From contig JAGWKM010000005.1 in NCBI GenBank assembly GCA_028865305.1, positions 1 to 48,107 of the forward strand: DNA of 48,107 bases, written 5' to 3'. The translations under genes were made by a program, and so were the position numbers. Shown one piece after another: positions 40,179 to 48,073 of the stretch. The stretch comes from Patescibacteria group bacterium. GTDB taxonomy: Bacteria; Patescibacteriota; Minisyncoccia; UBA6257; 2-01-FULL-56-20. How positions within the stretch are numbered: position 1 is the first letter of the stretch; every line of letters starts with the position of its first letter. The notes beneath the pieces are model-generated. The model searched no databases. It saw nothing but the letters and a program-made list of their open reading frames with translations, and had not been told where the DNA came from.

Positions 40179-41231
40179 ATGGACGACAAGGAAGTCATTA
40201 AAATAATAAAAAAGGTGATGCCGTCGGTCGTGTCGATCGCCATCGCGAAAAAACTGGAAGACCTGGAGCGCGACATCCCGAAAGAACTCTACCCCTTTTT
40301 ACCGACCGGCCCCGACGGCAAAAAGAAATTGGAAATCCCCGACGGCATGGTTGACCAGCACGGCATGGTTGAGATCGGCGGCGGCTCGGGCTGCATCGTC
40401 GATCCGAACGGTTTGATTTTGACCAATAAGCATGTCATAGACGATCCAAATGCGGAATACACGGTAATCCTGAATGACGGCCGGCGTTTCCCGGGAAAAG
40501 TGCTAACGCGCGATCCCATAAACGACGTCGCCGTCTTAAAAATTGAAGCAGGCGGGCTCCCCTGGCTCAAGTTTGGCAATGCGGCCGAACTCGAACTCGG
40601 CCAAACCGTCATCGCAATCGGCAACGCGCTCGGCATCTTCAAAAATACGGTTTCCAAAGGCATCGTTTCCGGACTTTCCCGCGCCATCACCGCGCAAGCA
40701 GACCCGACCGCGCCCGCGCAGGAAATGCGGGGCCTCATCCAAACCGATGCGGCCATCAATCCGGGCAATTCCGGCGGCCCGCTCGTCAATGCCGATGCCC
40801 GGATAGTCGGCATCAATGCCGCCATCGTTTCCGGAGCACAAAGCATAGGCTTTGCCATTCCGGTGAATGCCGCGCGGCGTGACCTGGACGACCTCAGAAA
40901 ATTCGGCCGCATCCGGCGTCCGCTCCTCGGCCTTCGATATGTGATGATCGATGAAGCATTAAAACAAAAAATGAAACTGCCGGCCGATCACGGCGCGTTT
41001 GTGGTACGCGAAAGCCAAAATGACCACGGCGTGATTCCGGGAAGCCCGGCGGAAAAAGCGGGCGTGCAGGAAAAGGATATCGTCCTCGAAATGAACGGCA
41101 ACCGGCTGGACCGCGAACACCTGATCCAGGATTTTTTGGAAAACGCGAACGTGGGAGACGTGGTAAAACTTTCGATTCTGCGGAATGGGGAGCCGATGAG
41201 CGTGAATGTGACGCTCGAAGAACGGAAATAG
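40179..41231 (+). CDS. HtrA/DegP-type serine protease without signal peptide
   Basis: I chose ATG 40179 (MDDKEVIKIIKK) because the -10 box ends 6 nt upstream. About 350 aa: a trypsin-like domain with His in LTNKHVID, Asp in INDVAVLKIE and the nucleophile in NPGNSGGPLV, then one PDZ domain (LGLRYVMIDEAL ... IPGSPAEKAGVQEKDIV). There is no signal peptide or TM, so the enzyme should act in the cytoplasm, unlike DegP. An extra ~45-residue polar segment precedes the protease core. It is followed by a two-component system. Confidence 0.93.
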   Translation: MDDKEVIKIIKKVMPSVVSIAIAKKLEDLERDIPKELYPFLPTGPDGKKKLEIPDGMVDQHGMVEIGGGSGCIVDPNGLILTNKHVIDDPNAEYTVILNDGRRFPGKVLTRDPINDVAVLKIEAGGLPWLKFGNAAELELGQTVIAIGNALGIFKNTVSKGIVSGLSRAITAQADPTAPAQEMRGLIQTDAAINPGNSGGPLVNADARIVGINAAIVSGAQSIGFAIPVNAARRDLDDLRKFGRIRRPLLGLRYVMIDEALKQKMKLPADHGAFVVRESQNDHGVIPGSPAEKAGVQEKDIVLEMNGNRLDREHLIQDFLENANVGDVVKLSILRNGEPMSVNVTLEERK

Positions 41232-41325
41232 CGCGGACAAGTACTCCGATACGTTGCGGAGGATTCAAAAATCGGGGCTTCGGATTGAAACCGGAACGGC
41301 AGAAACAACGGCCGAACCGGAATCG

Positions 41326-41332
41326 TATAATC
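41326..41332 (+). promoter_or_regulatory. Possible -10 box of the two-component operon
   Basis: GTATAAT ends about 65 nt before the response regulator start. No good -35 is seen, so support is moderate. Confidence 0.45.
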
Positions 41333-41396
41333 TAAGGCAAGGGGCTTCATTAAACCTTCACCCCGAATTCATGAGAATGGATCAATAACCATACCT

Positions 41397-42074
41397 ATGA
41401 GAATCCTAATCATCGAAGACGAAGAAAAGCTTGCGGAATCGTTGAAAAAGGGGCTTGAAAAAAGCGGCTACGCCGTGGATTACCTTACGGACGGCGAGGC
41501 CGGCCAGCGGCGCATCGAGATGGCGCACAAAAACTATGATCTCGTGATCCTCGACCTCATGCTCCCCGGCAAAAGCGGTTTCGAAATCTGCCAGGCGGTC
41601 CGCAAACGCGGCATTATGACTCCCATCCTCATCCTTACCGCCCGCGACATGACGGATGATAAGATCCTCGCACTCGACAACGGCGCCGACGACTACCTCG
41701 TAAAGCCATTCTCATTCGAAGAATTGCTCGCGCGCATCCGGGCCCTCTTGCGGCGGCCGCCGGAAACCTTGGCAAGCGAGCTCACCGCAAAAGATGTCGT
41801 CCTCAAACCGACCGAACGCGAGGTGTATCGCGGCGGCCGGAAAATTGATCTGACCCTCAAGGAGTTCGAGTTGCTCCATTATCTGATGCGCCACCCGGGC
41901 GAAGTATTGAACCGCGAGGACATCTATTCCCATTTATGGGATTTTGAAGACAATTCTTTCAGCAATATCATTGACGTGCACATCAAGAATTTGCGGAAAA
42001 AACTGCAGGACCAGGACGAAAAAAACCGGCTTGTGGAAACCATACGGGGCGTGGGATACCGGTTGAGAAAATGA
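41397..42074 (+). CDS. OmpR/PhoB-family response regulator
   Basis: A 225-aa protein. The receiver domain has IIEDEEKLAESLKKGLEKSG, phospho-Asp in LVILDLMLPGKSG, the switch Thr in ILTARD and Lys in YLVKPFSFEELLAR. The winged-helix output domain follows (LTLKEFELLHYLMRHPGEVL, then DVHIKNLRKKL and VRGVGYRLRK-like end). It is a transcription factor controlled by the adjacent kinase at 42201, separated by a heptamer palindrome. Confidence 0.95.
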   Translation: MRILIIEDEEKLAESLKKGLEKSGYAVDYLTDGEAGQRRIEMAHKNYDLVILDLMLPGKSGFEICQAVRKRGIMTPILILTARDMTDDKILALDNGADDYLVKPFSFEELLARIRALLRRPPETLASELTAKDVVLKPTEREVYRGGRKIDLTLKEFELLHYLMRHPGEVLNREDIYSHLWDFEDNSFSNIIDVHIKNLRKKLQDQDEKNRLVETIRGVGYRLRK

Positions 42075-42077
42075 TTT

Positions 42078-42195
42078 CCGGCATCCGATTGCCAATTTCC
42101 GGCCAATATCCAATAATTTAAATGTCCAACCCTGAAGGGTTGGCATTCTGGCACTAGAAGCTGATCGGAAGCCGGCTATTGGCGATTGGAAATTC
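42078..42195. repeat. Heptamer palindrome between regulator and kinase genes
   Basis: Units CCGATTG, CCAATTT, CCGGCCA and ATATCCA face CGGAAGC, CGGCTAT, TGGCGAT and TGGAAAT, with an inner CCAACCC/GGGTTGG hairpin. It would form a stable mRNA stem inside the operon. Confidence 0.8.
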
Positions 42196-42200
42196 AATCC

Positions 42201-43214
42201 ATGACCGTCCAAACCACCGCTCCGCGCGCCGATATCTTAACCTCGGCACGCCTCAAAATAACGCTGCTCTATCTCGTTATGGGAGGGGCCATATTTGTCG
42301 TCGGCGGCTATTTGGTCTACGACCGCATCGTGGCGGTCATCGTGAGCGCTCTCGCATCGCTCCGCAACCTGGCCGCGACGCACGCAACGGGCAGCTCAAC
42401 AGCGATTGCCTCGATCATTGAATCGGAAATCCGCCAGATGAACCTCGAAGTCGGCGCCTGGATTCTGGTAGCCATCATCGTCGCCGCATGGCTCTTGGCG
42501 ACGCTCACCCTGGAACCGGTAAAAGCGGCCCTGGAGCGCGAACAACATTTTATGGCAAACATTTCGCACGAACTCCGGACGCCGCTTTCCATCATGAAGA
42601 CCAACGCCGAGGTGGCACTCATGGATTCCGAACTTACCGACGAAGAACTGGCAGAAACGGTAAAAAGCAACCTGGAAGAGATCGACCGTCTGACGAACAT
42701 CATCCGGTTCCTGCTCACATTTTCAAGCTTGGAAAACCGGCTTACGAACATCCAATTGGAACCGGTAAACCTTAACAAGGCATTTACGAAGGCAGCCAAA
42801 CTGGCAAAAGGAAAGGCCGCCGAAAAGAACATCCGCCTCTCCGTTGAACCGGGGAAGGGAGAACTGGCGGTTGCGGGCAACCTGGCACTGCTCGAGGAGC
42901 TGGCCCAAAATCTCCTCGGCAACGCCATCGCCTATACGCCGGCAGGAGGATGGATCCGCGCGCGCACCATCCGCGAGAACGGGAACGTCGTGCTTTCCGT
43001 CGCCGATTCCGGCGTCGGCATTCCGCCGAAAGATATCGCGAACGTTTTCGAACCCTTCTATCGCGGAACGAATACGGCTTACGATAAGAGCGGCCGGAGC
43101 GCCGGGCTCGGCCTCACCATCGTAAGGGAAATCGCCGGCGCGCACCACGCAATAATCAACGTGGAAAGCAAGCTCGGCAAGGGAACGAAAATCGACGTGA
43201 AATTTCCGAAGTAA
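42201..43214 (+). CDS. Sensor histidine kinase
   Basis: ATG 42201 (MTVQTTAPRADIL) is used. About 337 aa. Two TMs (ITLLYLVMGGAIFVVGGYLV; VGAWILVAIIVAAWLLATL) flank a short ~40-residue extracellular loop. The HisKA domain has the phospho-His in ANISHELRTPLSIMK. The ATPase domain has N-box NLLGNAIAYTP, G1 VADSGVGIPP and G2 SAGLGLTIV. There is no clear HAMP domain. It pairs with the OmpR-type regulator just upstream. The short sensor loop suggests sensing in or near the membrane. Confidence 0.94.
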   Translation: MTVQTTAPRADILTSARLKITLLYLVMGGAIFVVGGYLVYDRIVAVIVSALASLRNLAATHATGSSTAIASIIESEIRQMNLEVGAWILVAIIVAAWLLATLTLEPVKAALEREQHFMANISHELRTPLSIMKTNAEVALMDSELTDEELAETVKSNLEEIDRLTNIIRFLLTFSSLENRLTNIQLEPVNLNKAFTKAAKLAKGKAAEKNIRLSVEPGKGELAVAGNLALLEELAQNLLGNAIAYTPAGGWIRARTIRENGNVVLSVADSGVGIPPKDIANVFEPFYRGTNTAYDKSGRSAGLGLTIVREIAGAHHAIINVESKLGKGTKIDVKFPK

Positions 43215-43221
43215 GGAGCGC

Positions 43222-44061
43222 CTACTGGATCGTCACCGTCACCCGGAGCGCTGACGAGGATGCCGAATAGAAGACATAGATACTCCCTGGCGCGAGTGGC
43301 GCAGTATCAAACGTATACGAACCTCCCGGCTCCAGGGTAAAAGGGACGCCAAACCCGGAAATGGTGATGACATAGGCCGTTTGGTCCTGGTTCGCGAAGA
43401 GCAGTTTAGTACCGTGCTGGACGGTTATCGCCGAAGATGAAAAAACGCCGTCTTTGACCGCCAGATTATAAACCAAGGCCCGCACCTGGTCCGGCTGGAT
43501 GATTGAGAAGGACGGGCTCACGATAGCCGGCCACTGCGCCGAGTCGAAAATGACCTTCAGGAAATATTTTCCCGGCTGGACGGTAATTTTCGTAGCACTC
43601 GTCCGGCTGACATACAGGTCGCGGGTATTCCAGGTGAAAGAAGTATCACCGCCGTTCGTCTGGCCGATAAGCCATCCAACCATACTGCCATCAGCGGCAT
43701 TCATGAGCGCGATACCGCCCGTGACGCGGGTCGCCCGTTCCCAGCTCACCACATGATTCGCGCCAAGCGCCCAGTCAGCTCCGGCCGCCGGAGCCGTCAC
43801 CGCGTTTTGGCCCAAGGGACCGGTCCGGACCGGTCCGGCCGGAATTTGGGCGCCGGACACCGTTTTGGCGCCAGAGCTCGCAATAACACGGGCCTGATTC
43901 GCGCCGGCGGCGGTAGTAAGGGCCGTTGAGGTGCCCCCTGCGGCGGGCGCCCTGTTCTGGATAATAGTCCCGTCCGGTTGTGGCGTCTGGAAAATGACCC
44001 AAACGAGGACCGCCAAAGCAGCCACGAAAACTATTCCAAGGACGAAAGTTCTTTTAGGCAT
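43222..44061 (-). CDS. Exported protein with Kre9-like and cupredoxin-like domains
   Basis: A 279-aa protein with an N-terminal TM (TFVLGIVFVAALAVLVWVIF) and a Ser/Thr/Ala linker. Next is an ~85-residue domain starting WALGANHVVSWERATRVTGG, like the Kre9/Ser-Thr-rich GPI-anchored family. The C-terminal beta domain (SSSAITVQHGTKLLFANQDQ, then TLEPGGSYTFDTAPLAPGSI) resembles cupredoxins but lacks clear copper His/Cys ligands. TATAAT lies 14 nt before ATG. It ends convergently with the kinase gene, 7 nt apart. Confidence 0.72.
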   Translation of the reverse strand: MPKRTFVLGIVFVAALAVLVWVIFQTPQPDGTIIQNRAPAAGGTSTALTTAAGANQARVIASSGAKTVSGAQIPAGPVRTGPLGQNAVTAPAAGADWALGANHVVSWERATRVTGGIALMNAADGSMVGWLIGQTNGGDTSFTWNTRDLYVSRTSATKITVQPGKYFLKVIFDSAQWPAIVSPSFSIIQPDQVRALVYNLAVKDGVFSSSAITVQHGTKLLFANQDQTAYVITISGFGVPFTLEPGGSYTFDTAPLAPGSIYVFYSASSSALRVTVTIQ

Positions 44062-44107
44062 TTTATATATTTATCATTATATCAAAACTCCCAATACGCA
44101 ACGCCGT

Positions 44108-44683
44108 TCAATCCTCCACGACGCACCGTTTATCAAAATGCTGCAAAAGCTTGGGGTGCGCAATCAGTTCATCCTGCATCGCAACAGAAGAGGTACCCAT
44201 AATAGACCTAAGCCGGTCGCAAAAGCCGAAAAATTCACCCGCGGACAGGTTGGACTGCTCCGCGCCATTCATCGAATTTTCCATTTCATGGTGCAGGTCA
44301 TCCTTGAGCTTCGGCAAGGCATTGCTACCCGGATTCCGGTGGGAGAGGTCATCAATCTCTCCGAGCCGCCGCGCCGCGAATTTTTCCTGAAGCGCCGGCC
44401 GCGCCTGGGTAGCCGCAAATGCCAACTGGACGGATTCCGCGACGCGCTTCAAGGGATAAAGCGGGCTGTCCACCGGGACATTCTGGGCATTCGCGTAAAT
44501 CGCCATGCCGGAGGTCAAACCGAAAACCGCGATAACGGCTATGAGTACCTTGAAGGCAAGGGTGGAAAAAAACCGGGGACGGAAAACCGGGGACCGAGCC
44601 CCGCCGAATTCCACATCAAACGCAGCCAGGAATTTTTCTTTTCCGGCCGCTAAAGTGGTTTTTGGCGGTTTGAAATAATCCAT
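44108..44683 (-). CDS. DUF5667-like membrane protein, possible sigma partner
   Basis: ATG 44683 (MDYFKPPKTTLAAG) is used. About 191 aa. A cytoplasmic ~45 residues precede one TM (VLIAVIAVFGLTSGMAIYA) and an extracytoplasmic helical domain starting VPVDSPLYPLKRVAESVQLA, the DUF5667 signature. It starts 5 nt after the ECF sigma stop, so it is coupled to it and is a candidate regulator of that sigma factor. A 14-bp doublet (DNA 44568-44600) encodes the repeat-like SPVFRPRFFS. Confidence 0.78.
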   Translation of the reverse strand: MDYFKPPKTTLAAGKEKFLAAFDVEFGGARSPVFRPRFFSTLAFKVLIAVIAVFGLTSGMAIYANAQNVPVDSPLYPLKRVAESVQLAFAATQARPALQEKFAARRLGEIDDLSHRNPGSNALPKLKDDLHHEMENSMNGAEQSNLSAGEFFGFCDRLRSIMGTSSVAMQDELIAHPKLLQHFDKRCVVED

Positions 44684-44688
44684 GGCTT

Positions 44689-45252
44689 TTATAATGAATT
44701 TCCAAATTCCTTTTTGATTTTTGATTTCAGCCGCGAAACGGCAATGCGCAGGGCGCCTTCGGATTTTCCGCAAAGCGCCGCCATCTCGCTGTAGGGCATC
44801 TCCGCAACAAAACGGTACTGGAAAAGCTCCCGATCGCTTTCCTCAAGGGTTTCAACCCATTGCCGGACCTTGAGTGCCCCAAACCAATGGTCAAAATTCG
44901 GCGCGCCAGCGACGGCCAAAAGCGGCACGGCTTCTTCCTCGAACGAGGAGAAAGGAACCGGTTTCTTTTCACGATAATGGTCGATGAGCGCGTTCCGGGC
45001 AATCTGCCAAAACCAGACCGTGAACGCCCCGCGCGAAGCGTCAAAGCTGCCGATCTTTTCCAATAATTTTATGAAAATTTCCTGGGACAGGTCTTCAACG
45101 GTTTCGCGCTCGTTCGTCCGCGTAAAAAGAAAACCGTAAAGCTTCGGCGCAAGCTCGTCATACAGCGCCGCAGCGGCTTTCCGGTCGCCTTTTTGCATCC
45201 GGAGCGCAAGCTGCGTCAAACGGCCGCTCTTCAGTTTTTTGCGAAGTTCCAT
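44689..45252 (-). CDS. ECF-type RNA polymerase sigma factor
   Basis: A 187-aa sigma factor. Region 2 has DLSQEIFIKLLEKIGSFDAS with FTVWFWQIARNALIDHYR. Region 4 has YRFVAEMPYSEMAALCGKSE followed by GALRIAVSRLKSKIKK. It is followed at 5 nt by a membrane protein typical of sigma-linked DUF5667 genes. The second sigma factor in the window (28088) is distinct in sequence and has an SD; this one does not have an obvious one. Confidence 0.93.
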   Translation of the reverse strand: MELRKKLKSGRLTQLALRMQKGDRKAAAALYDELAPKLYGFLFTRTNERETVEDLSQEIFIKLLEKIGSFDASRGAFTVWFWQIARNALIDHYREKKPVPFSSFEEEAVPLLAVAGAPNFDHWFGALKVRQWVETLEESDRELFQYRFVAEMPYSEMAALCGKSEGALRIAVSRLKSKIKKEFGNSL

Positions 45253-45270
45253 AAGGAAATACGAACCGGC

Positions 45271-45540
45271 CTAGGAAAGGTTACCTTCATCTATGAATGC
45301 AAACCTTGGCTTCATTTGGCCGTCGCGCTCGACGGTTTCCAAAAACATCTGCACGGGCCGGATCCAGAAATACGGCTCGCCCGCCCGATCGCCGGTGAGG
45401 TGCCGATATACCGCGAATTCTTCCAAAGTTTCGCTATGCACCGCGATGCCGACGACTTCCATAATGTCCCCTTTGAAATGCCGGTACTTGCCGGGCTTCA
45501 CGGCCTGCGCCTCCCGCGACAACGCCAATGGTTCCTTCAT
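45271..45540 (-). CDS. DUF1653 family protein
   Basis: ATG 45540 (MKEPLALSREAQ) is preferred because TATAAT lies 7 nt upstream; the longer frame would start inside that box. The ~89-aa product matches the DUF1653 pattern: PGKYRHFKGDIMEVVGIAVH, EFAVYRHLTGDRAGEPYFW and RPVQMFLETVE. This small beta-barrel domain is widespread and of unknown function. Confidence 0.88.
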   Translation of the reverse strand: MKEPLALSREAQAVKPGKYRHFKGDIMEVVGIAVHSETLEEFAVYRHLTGDRAGEPYFWIRPVQMFLETVERDGQMKPRFAFIDEGNLS

Positions 45541-45573
45541 GGAGACCATTATATACCGAAACCCCGGATTTAC

Positions 45574-46002
45574 CTATTTCCCGGTCGTGCCGAATCCGCC
45601 GCGGGTCTTATGCTCCATTTTTTCGACTTCATCCCATTCGACCGGCACAAACTTGATAATCATGGCCTGCGCTACCCGCTCGCCGCGCTCAACCCGAACC
45701 GGCGCATCGGTGAAATTGTAGTAAGCTGATTTGACCTCATCGCCATCGCCGCAAAAATCAGGATCCAAAATGCCGATGCCGTTCGCGGGAATCAATCCCT
45801 TTTTATGTGTCGAACTGCGCGGCGCCAAAAGCAGAAAATGCTCCGGCGGCGTCTCAAGCGCCACGTTCAGCGGCACATAACCAACCGTGCCCGGCTGGAT
45901 CTCCACCGTTTCGCGCGCCGTAAGGTCAAAGGCGGCCGCGCCCGCCGTCTTCCGTTCCGGCAGAGGCAGATCTTTTTGGAACCGTTTGATTTTGATTTTC
46001 AT
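45574..46002 (-). CDS. dut: dUTP diphosphatase
   Basis: A 142-aa trimeric dUTPase that hydrolyses dUTP to dUMP, keeping uracil out of DNA. All five motifs are visible: AAAFDLTA, LLLAPRSSTHKKG, GILDPDFCGDGDEVK, RGERVAQAMI and the C-terminal RGGFGTTGK. Motif 3 is slightly divergent (DPDFCGDGDE rather than DYRGE). The start overlaps the stop of the CCA-adding enzyme gene by 4 nt. Confidence 0.96.
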   Translation of the reverse strand: MKIKIKRFQKDLPLPERKTAGAAAFDLTARETVEIQPGTVGYVPLNVALETPPEHFLLLAPRSSTHKKGLIPANGIGILDPDFCGDGDEVKSAYYNFTDAPVRVERGERVAQAMIIKFVPVEWDEVEKMEHKTRGGFGTTGK

Positions 46003-47504
46003 ACCCGATGTTTTTTCCTGATTTCCTGTTCTGCGGCTTCCTCCGCTTCCTTTTCCTTCCGCTTCGCCTTGAGGGTCAGCTCTTTCAGCTCGTCATCGCT
46101 TAAGGCATTGAGCTCCCGCGTACGCCGGATAAGATGCTCCCGCTCGTTTTTTTCCGGGTCATCCAAGACCTCCTCAAGCAGCGAATGCAGGATCCACCCA
46201 ATGCGCATGCCCGGCGGCAAGCCAAGCAGTTCCATGATATCATCCCCGTTGATTTTGAGCATCTTCGGCGAAAGCGGGTCGCGCTTCACCTTGTCCATCA
46301 TGAAAAGCAAATGGCGCAGCTTGTAGGGAACGGCTTTTTGCACGCCGGAGCCGATGCGGTCCGCCTCGCGGACTTTCAGGAGATCATCCACGTGCTCCGG
46401 GCCGATACGCACCAAAAGGCGCCGGACGCCCGCAGGCGAAACATCGCCGACGTTGTAATAAAACATATGCCGCCGCACGAGATGCGCGACTTTTTCCACG
46501 AACTCGCGCGGGAAACGCAGCCGGTCAAGCGCCCGAACCGCCATCTTCGCGCCGATATACTCGTGCTGGTAAAAGGTCGCATGATACCCTTCGCCCTGCT
46601 TCGCGCGCGGCTTGCCGGCATCGTGCAAAAGCGCCGCCATGCGGATCGGCAGATCATATTGCTGCTTCGCCGCATAATCGAGCGCTCGGACGTTATGTTC
46701 GAAGACGGTATAGATATGATGCAGGTTCTGGCCGACGCCGATCCCCTCCCGCAGCTCCGGCAAAATATATTTTAGCAAACCCAATTCCTCGAGCATCAGG
46801 ATTCCTTTGGCCGCATTCGGCGCCAGGAGAATCTTCGCCAGCTCATCGCGGATCCGTTCCTTTGCGATGATTTCAAGGCCGCGCGCATGCTTCTGGATGG
46901 CGGCCCATGTCTCCGCTTCTATCTCGAAATCCAATTGCACCGCAAACCGCACCGCACGCATGAGACGGAGCGCGTCCTCGTCAAAGCGTTTTTCCGGGTC
47001 GCCGACCGTACGGATTATTTTTTTCTTTAAATCATCCTGACCGCCAAAGAGATCTAAAATAACGCCCGCCATCACTCCTTCGCCGAATCCTCGAAGGGCA
47101 AGCGCATTCACGGTAAAATCGCGGCGACTGAGATCCTCTTCGATCGTTTTTGCAAACCGCACTTCATCCGGCCGCCGCTTGTCGGTGTATTTGCCTTCGA
47201 TGCGGTAGGTGGTTATTTCAACGGTGCGTATTCCATTTTTCGTTTTCCATTCTCCGTTCTCCTTCATTTTCACAAGCACCGTCCCGAATTCATTTTCGTA
47301 AATGCTGTCCGGAAAAATTTTCAAAACCTCCTCCGGCCGAGCATTCGTCGCCACATCCCAATCCTTCGGCTTTTTATCAAGCAACATATCCCGCACGCAT
47401 CCGCCGACGAGATACGCCTCAAAACCCGCCTCCTCCAATTGGGCGCAGATTCGTTTCGCTTCATCGGGAATAATGATGGCCTCAGGTTTCATTTTATACG
47501 CCAT
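45999..47504 (-). CDS. cca: CCA tRNA nucleotidyltransferase with HD domain
   Basis: A class II CCA-adding enzyme, essential here because the tRNA-Ser and tRNA-Lys genes lack encoded CCA. I prefer ATG 47504 (MAYKMKPEAIIIP); the frame can be opened at 47516. About 501 aa. The catalytic loop is LVGGCVRDMLLDKKPKDWDV, followed by RRDFTVNALAL and the HD domain (LLHDAGKPRAKQG). Residues KENGEWKTKNGIR (DNA 47232-47268) come from 7-bp repeats and sit before TVEITTYR. The C-terminus is Lys/Glu-rich (KRKEKEAEEAAEQEIRKK). Confidence 0.94.
   Translation of the reverse strand: MAYKMKPEAIIIPDEAKRICAQLEEAGFEAYLVGGCVRDMLLDKKPKDWDVATNARPEEVLKIFPDSIYENEFGTVLVKMKENGEWKTKNGIRTVEITTYRIEGKYTDKRRPDEVRFAKTIEEDLSRRDFTVNALALRGFGEGVMAGVILDLFGGQDDLKKKIIRTVGDPEKRFDEDALRLMRAVRFAVQLDFEIEAETWAAIQKHARGLEIIAKERIRDELAKILLAPNAAKGILMLEELGLLKYILPELREGIGVGQNLHHIYTVFEHNVRALDYAAKQQYDLPIRMAALLHDAGKPRAKQGEGYHATFYQHEYIGAKMAVRALDRLRFPREFVEKVAHLVRRHMFYYNVGDVSPAGVRRLLVRIGPEHVDDLLKVREADRIGSGVQKAVPYKLRHLLFMMDKVKRDPLSPKMLKINGDDIMELLGLPPGMRIGWILHSLLEEVLDDPEKNEREHLIRRTRELNALSDDELKELTLKAKRKEKEAEEAAEQEIRKKHRV
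47232..47268 (-). repeat. Tandem heptamers in the CCA-adding enzyme gene
   Basis: CATTTTT, CGTTTTC, CATTCTC and CGTTCTC units, translated in the minus-strand gene as ENGEWKTKNG. Confidence 0.8.
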
Positions 47505-47543
47505 CCCGACCGCCAAGCCGAGATCCAGATTATTGTAGTATTC

Positions 47544-47572
47544 TTGACAAAATAAATCAATAAAATTATAAT
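47544..47572 (+). promoter_or_regulatory. Consensus sigma70 promoter of the last gene
   Basis: TTGACA (47544-47549), a 17-nt spacer and TATAAT (47567-47572). Transcription would start near 47579. Confidence 0.9.
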
Positions 47573-47604
47573 TTATGAAGAAATTTGCTCGTTGAGAGGT
47601 GAAT

Positions 47605-47961
47605 ATGAATATAAGTGAAGCGAGTGAAATGATGAAAAATTCTTATGTCGCAGGAAAGGGGAAAATCGATCCATGGGGCACGATTTATATTCTTGATCTC
47701 GAAGTGCCGGACCCCGGCCGCGACCCCTTGAAACCGTTCTGCCTGCGTCCCGGACTCGCCGTCTGGAGCGAGAAGCTGCTGCAATACGGTAAGGATCCGA
47801 AATACCGCGCCGACATGAATTCTTCGAGCATTTCCGTGAAGGAAGGGAGGGTAACAAAAGAAAAAATTTCTTTTGTCGAATTTTCGGGTCATGTAAAGGA
47901 TATGGAACAGCCTAGAGGGATTTTGCTATGTAATCAAAAGGGTTTTTTGACGAATTCCTGA
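47605..47961 (+). CDS. Hypothetical protein, 118 aa
   Basis: ATG 47605 (MNISEASEMMKNSYV) is preferred, with GAGAGG as a weak SD; GTG 47599 adds two residues. The protein has a beta-rich middle (GTIYILDLEVPDPG, FCLRPGLAVWSEKLLQYG) and no known family. It has a perfect promoter. The stop TGA (47959-47961) touches the 28-bp inverted repeat, so the C-terminus (NQKGFLTNS) may be the result of a rearrangement that truncated the gene. Confidence 0.6.
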   Translation: MNISEASEMMKNSYVAGKGKIDPWGTIYILDLEVPDPGRDPLKPFCLRPGLAVWSEKLLQYGKDPKYRADMNSSSISVKEGRVTKEKISFVEFSGHVKDMEQPRGILLCNQKGFLTNS

Positions 47962-47987
47962 GTTAAGGAAAAATCGGTGTGTTTTTT
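47960..47987 (-). repeat. 28-bp inverted repeat, right copy
   Basis: Exact reverse complement of 121-148. In the matching frame it would encode KTHRFFLNS, like the start of the left 49-aa ORF, then diverges. Confidence 0.8.
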
Positions 47988-48002
47988 GAAGCGTCAGCAC
48001 AG

Positions 48003-48073
48003 ACGAAAAAGCTAGATATCATCAAGCTCTTTCGTTTGGGTTGACTTCGAAACAGACAAGCGCTTGTCTGTTT
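48003..48073. promoter_or_regulatory. Dyads at the right edge, possible operator
   Basis: An imperfect dyad (ACGAAAAAGCT ... AGCTCTTTCGT, 48003-48035) is followed by a perfect 24-bp palindrome with half-sites AAACAGACAAGC (48050-48061) and GCTTGTCTGTTT (48062-48073). No gene is visible in 47962-48107. The palindrome has the size of a repressor operator. Confidence 0.45.

Noticed and set aside
43815-43842. CCGGTCCGGAC repeat as an operator or mobile repeat
   Set aside because: It lies in the coding Gly/Pro/Thr linker (PVRTGPLG) of an exported protein and has no 7-bp period; a simple coding repeat is more likely.
12120-44600. CRISPR array made by the short repeats
   Set aside because: The units are contiguous degenerate heptamers without spacers, and no cas genes are present.
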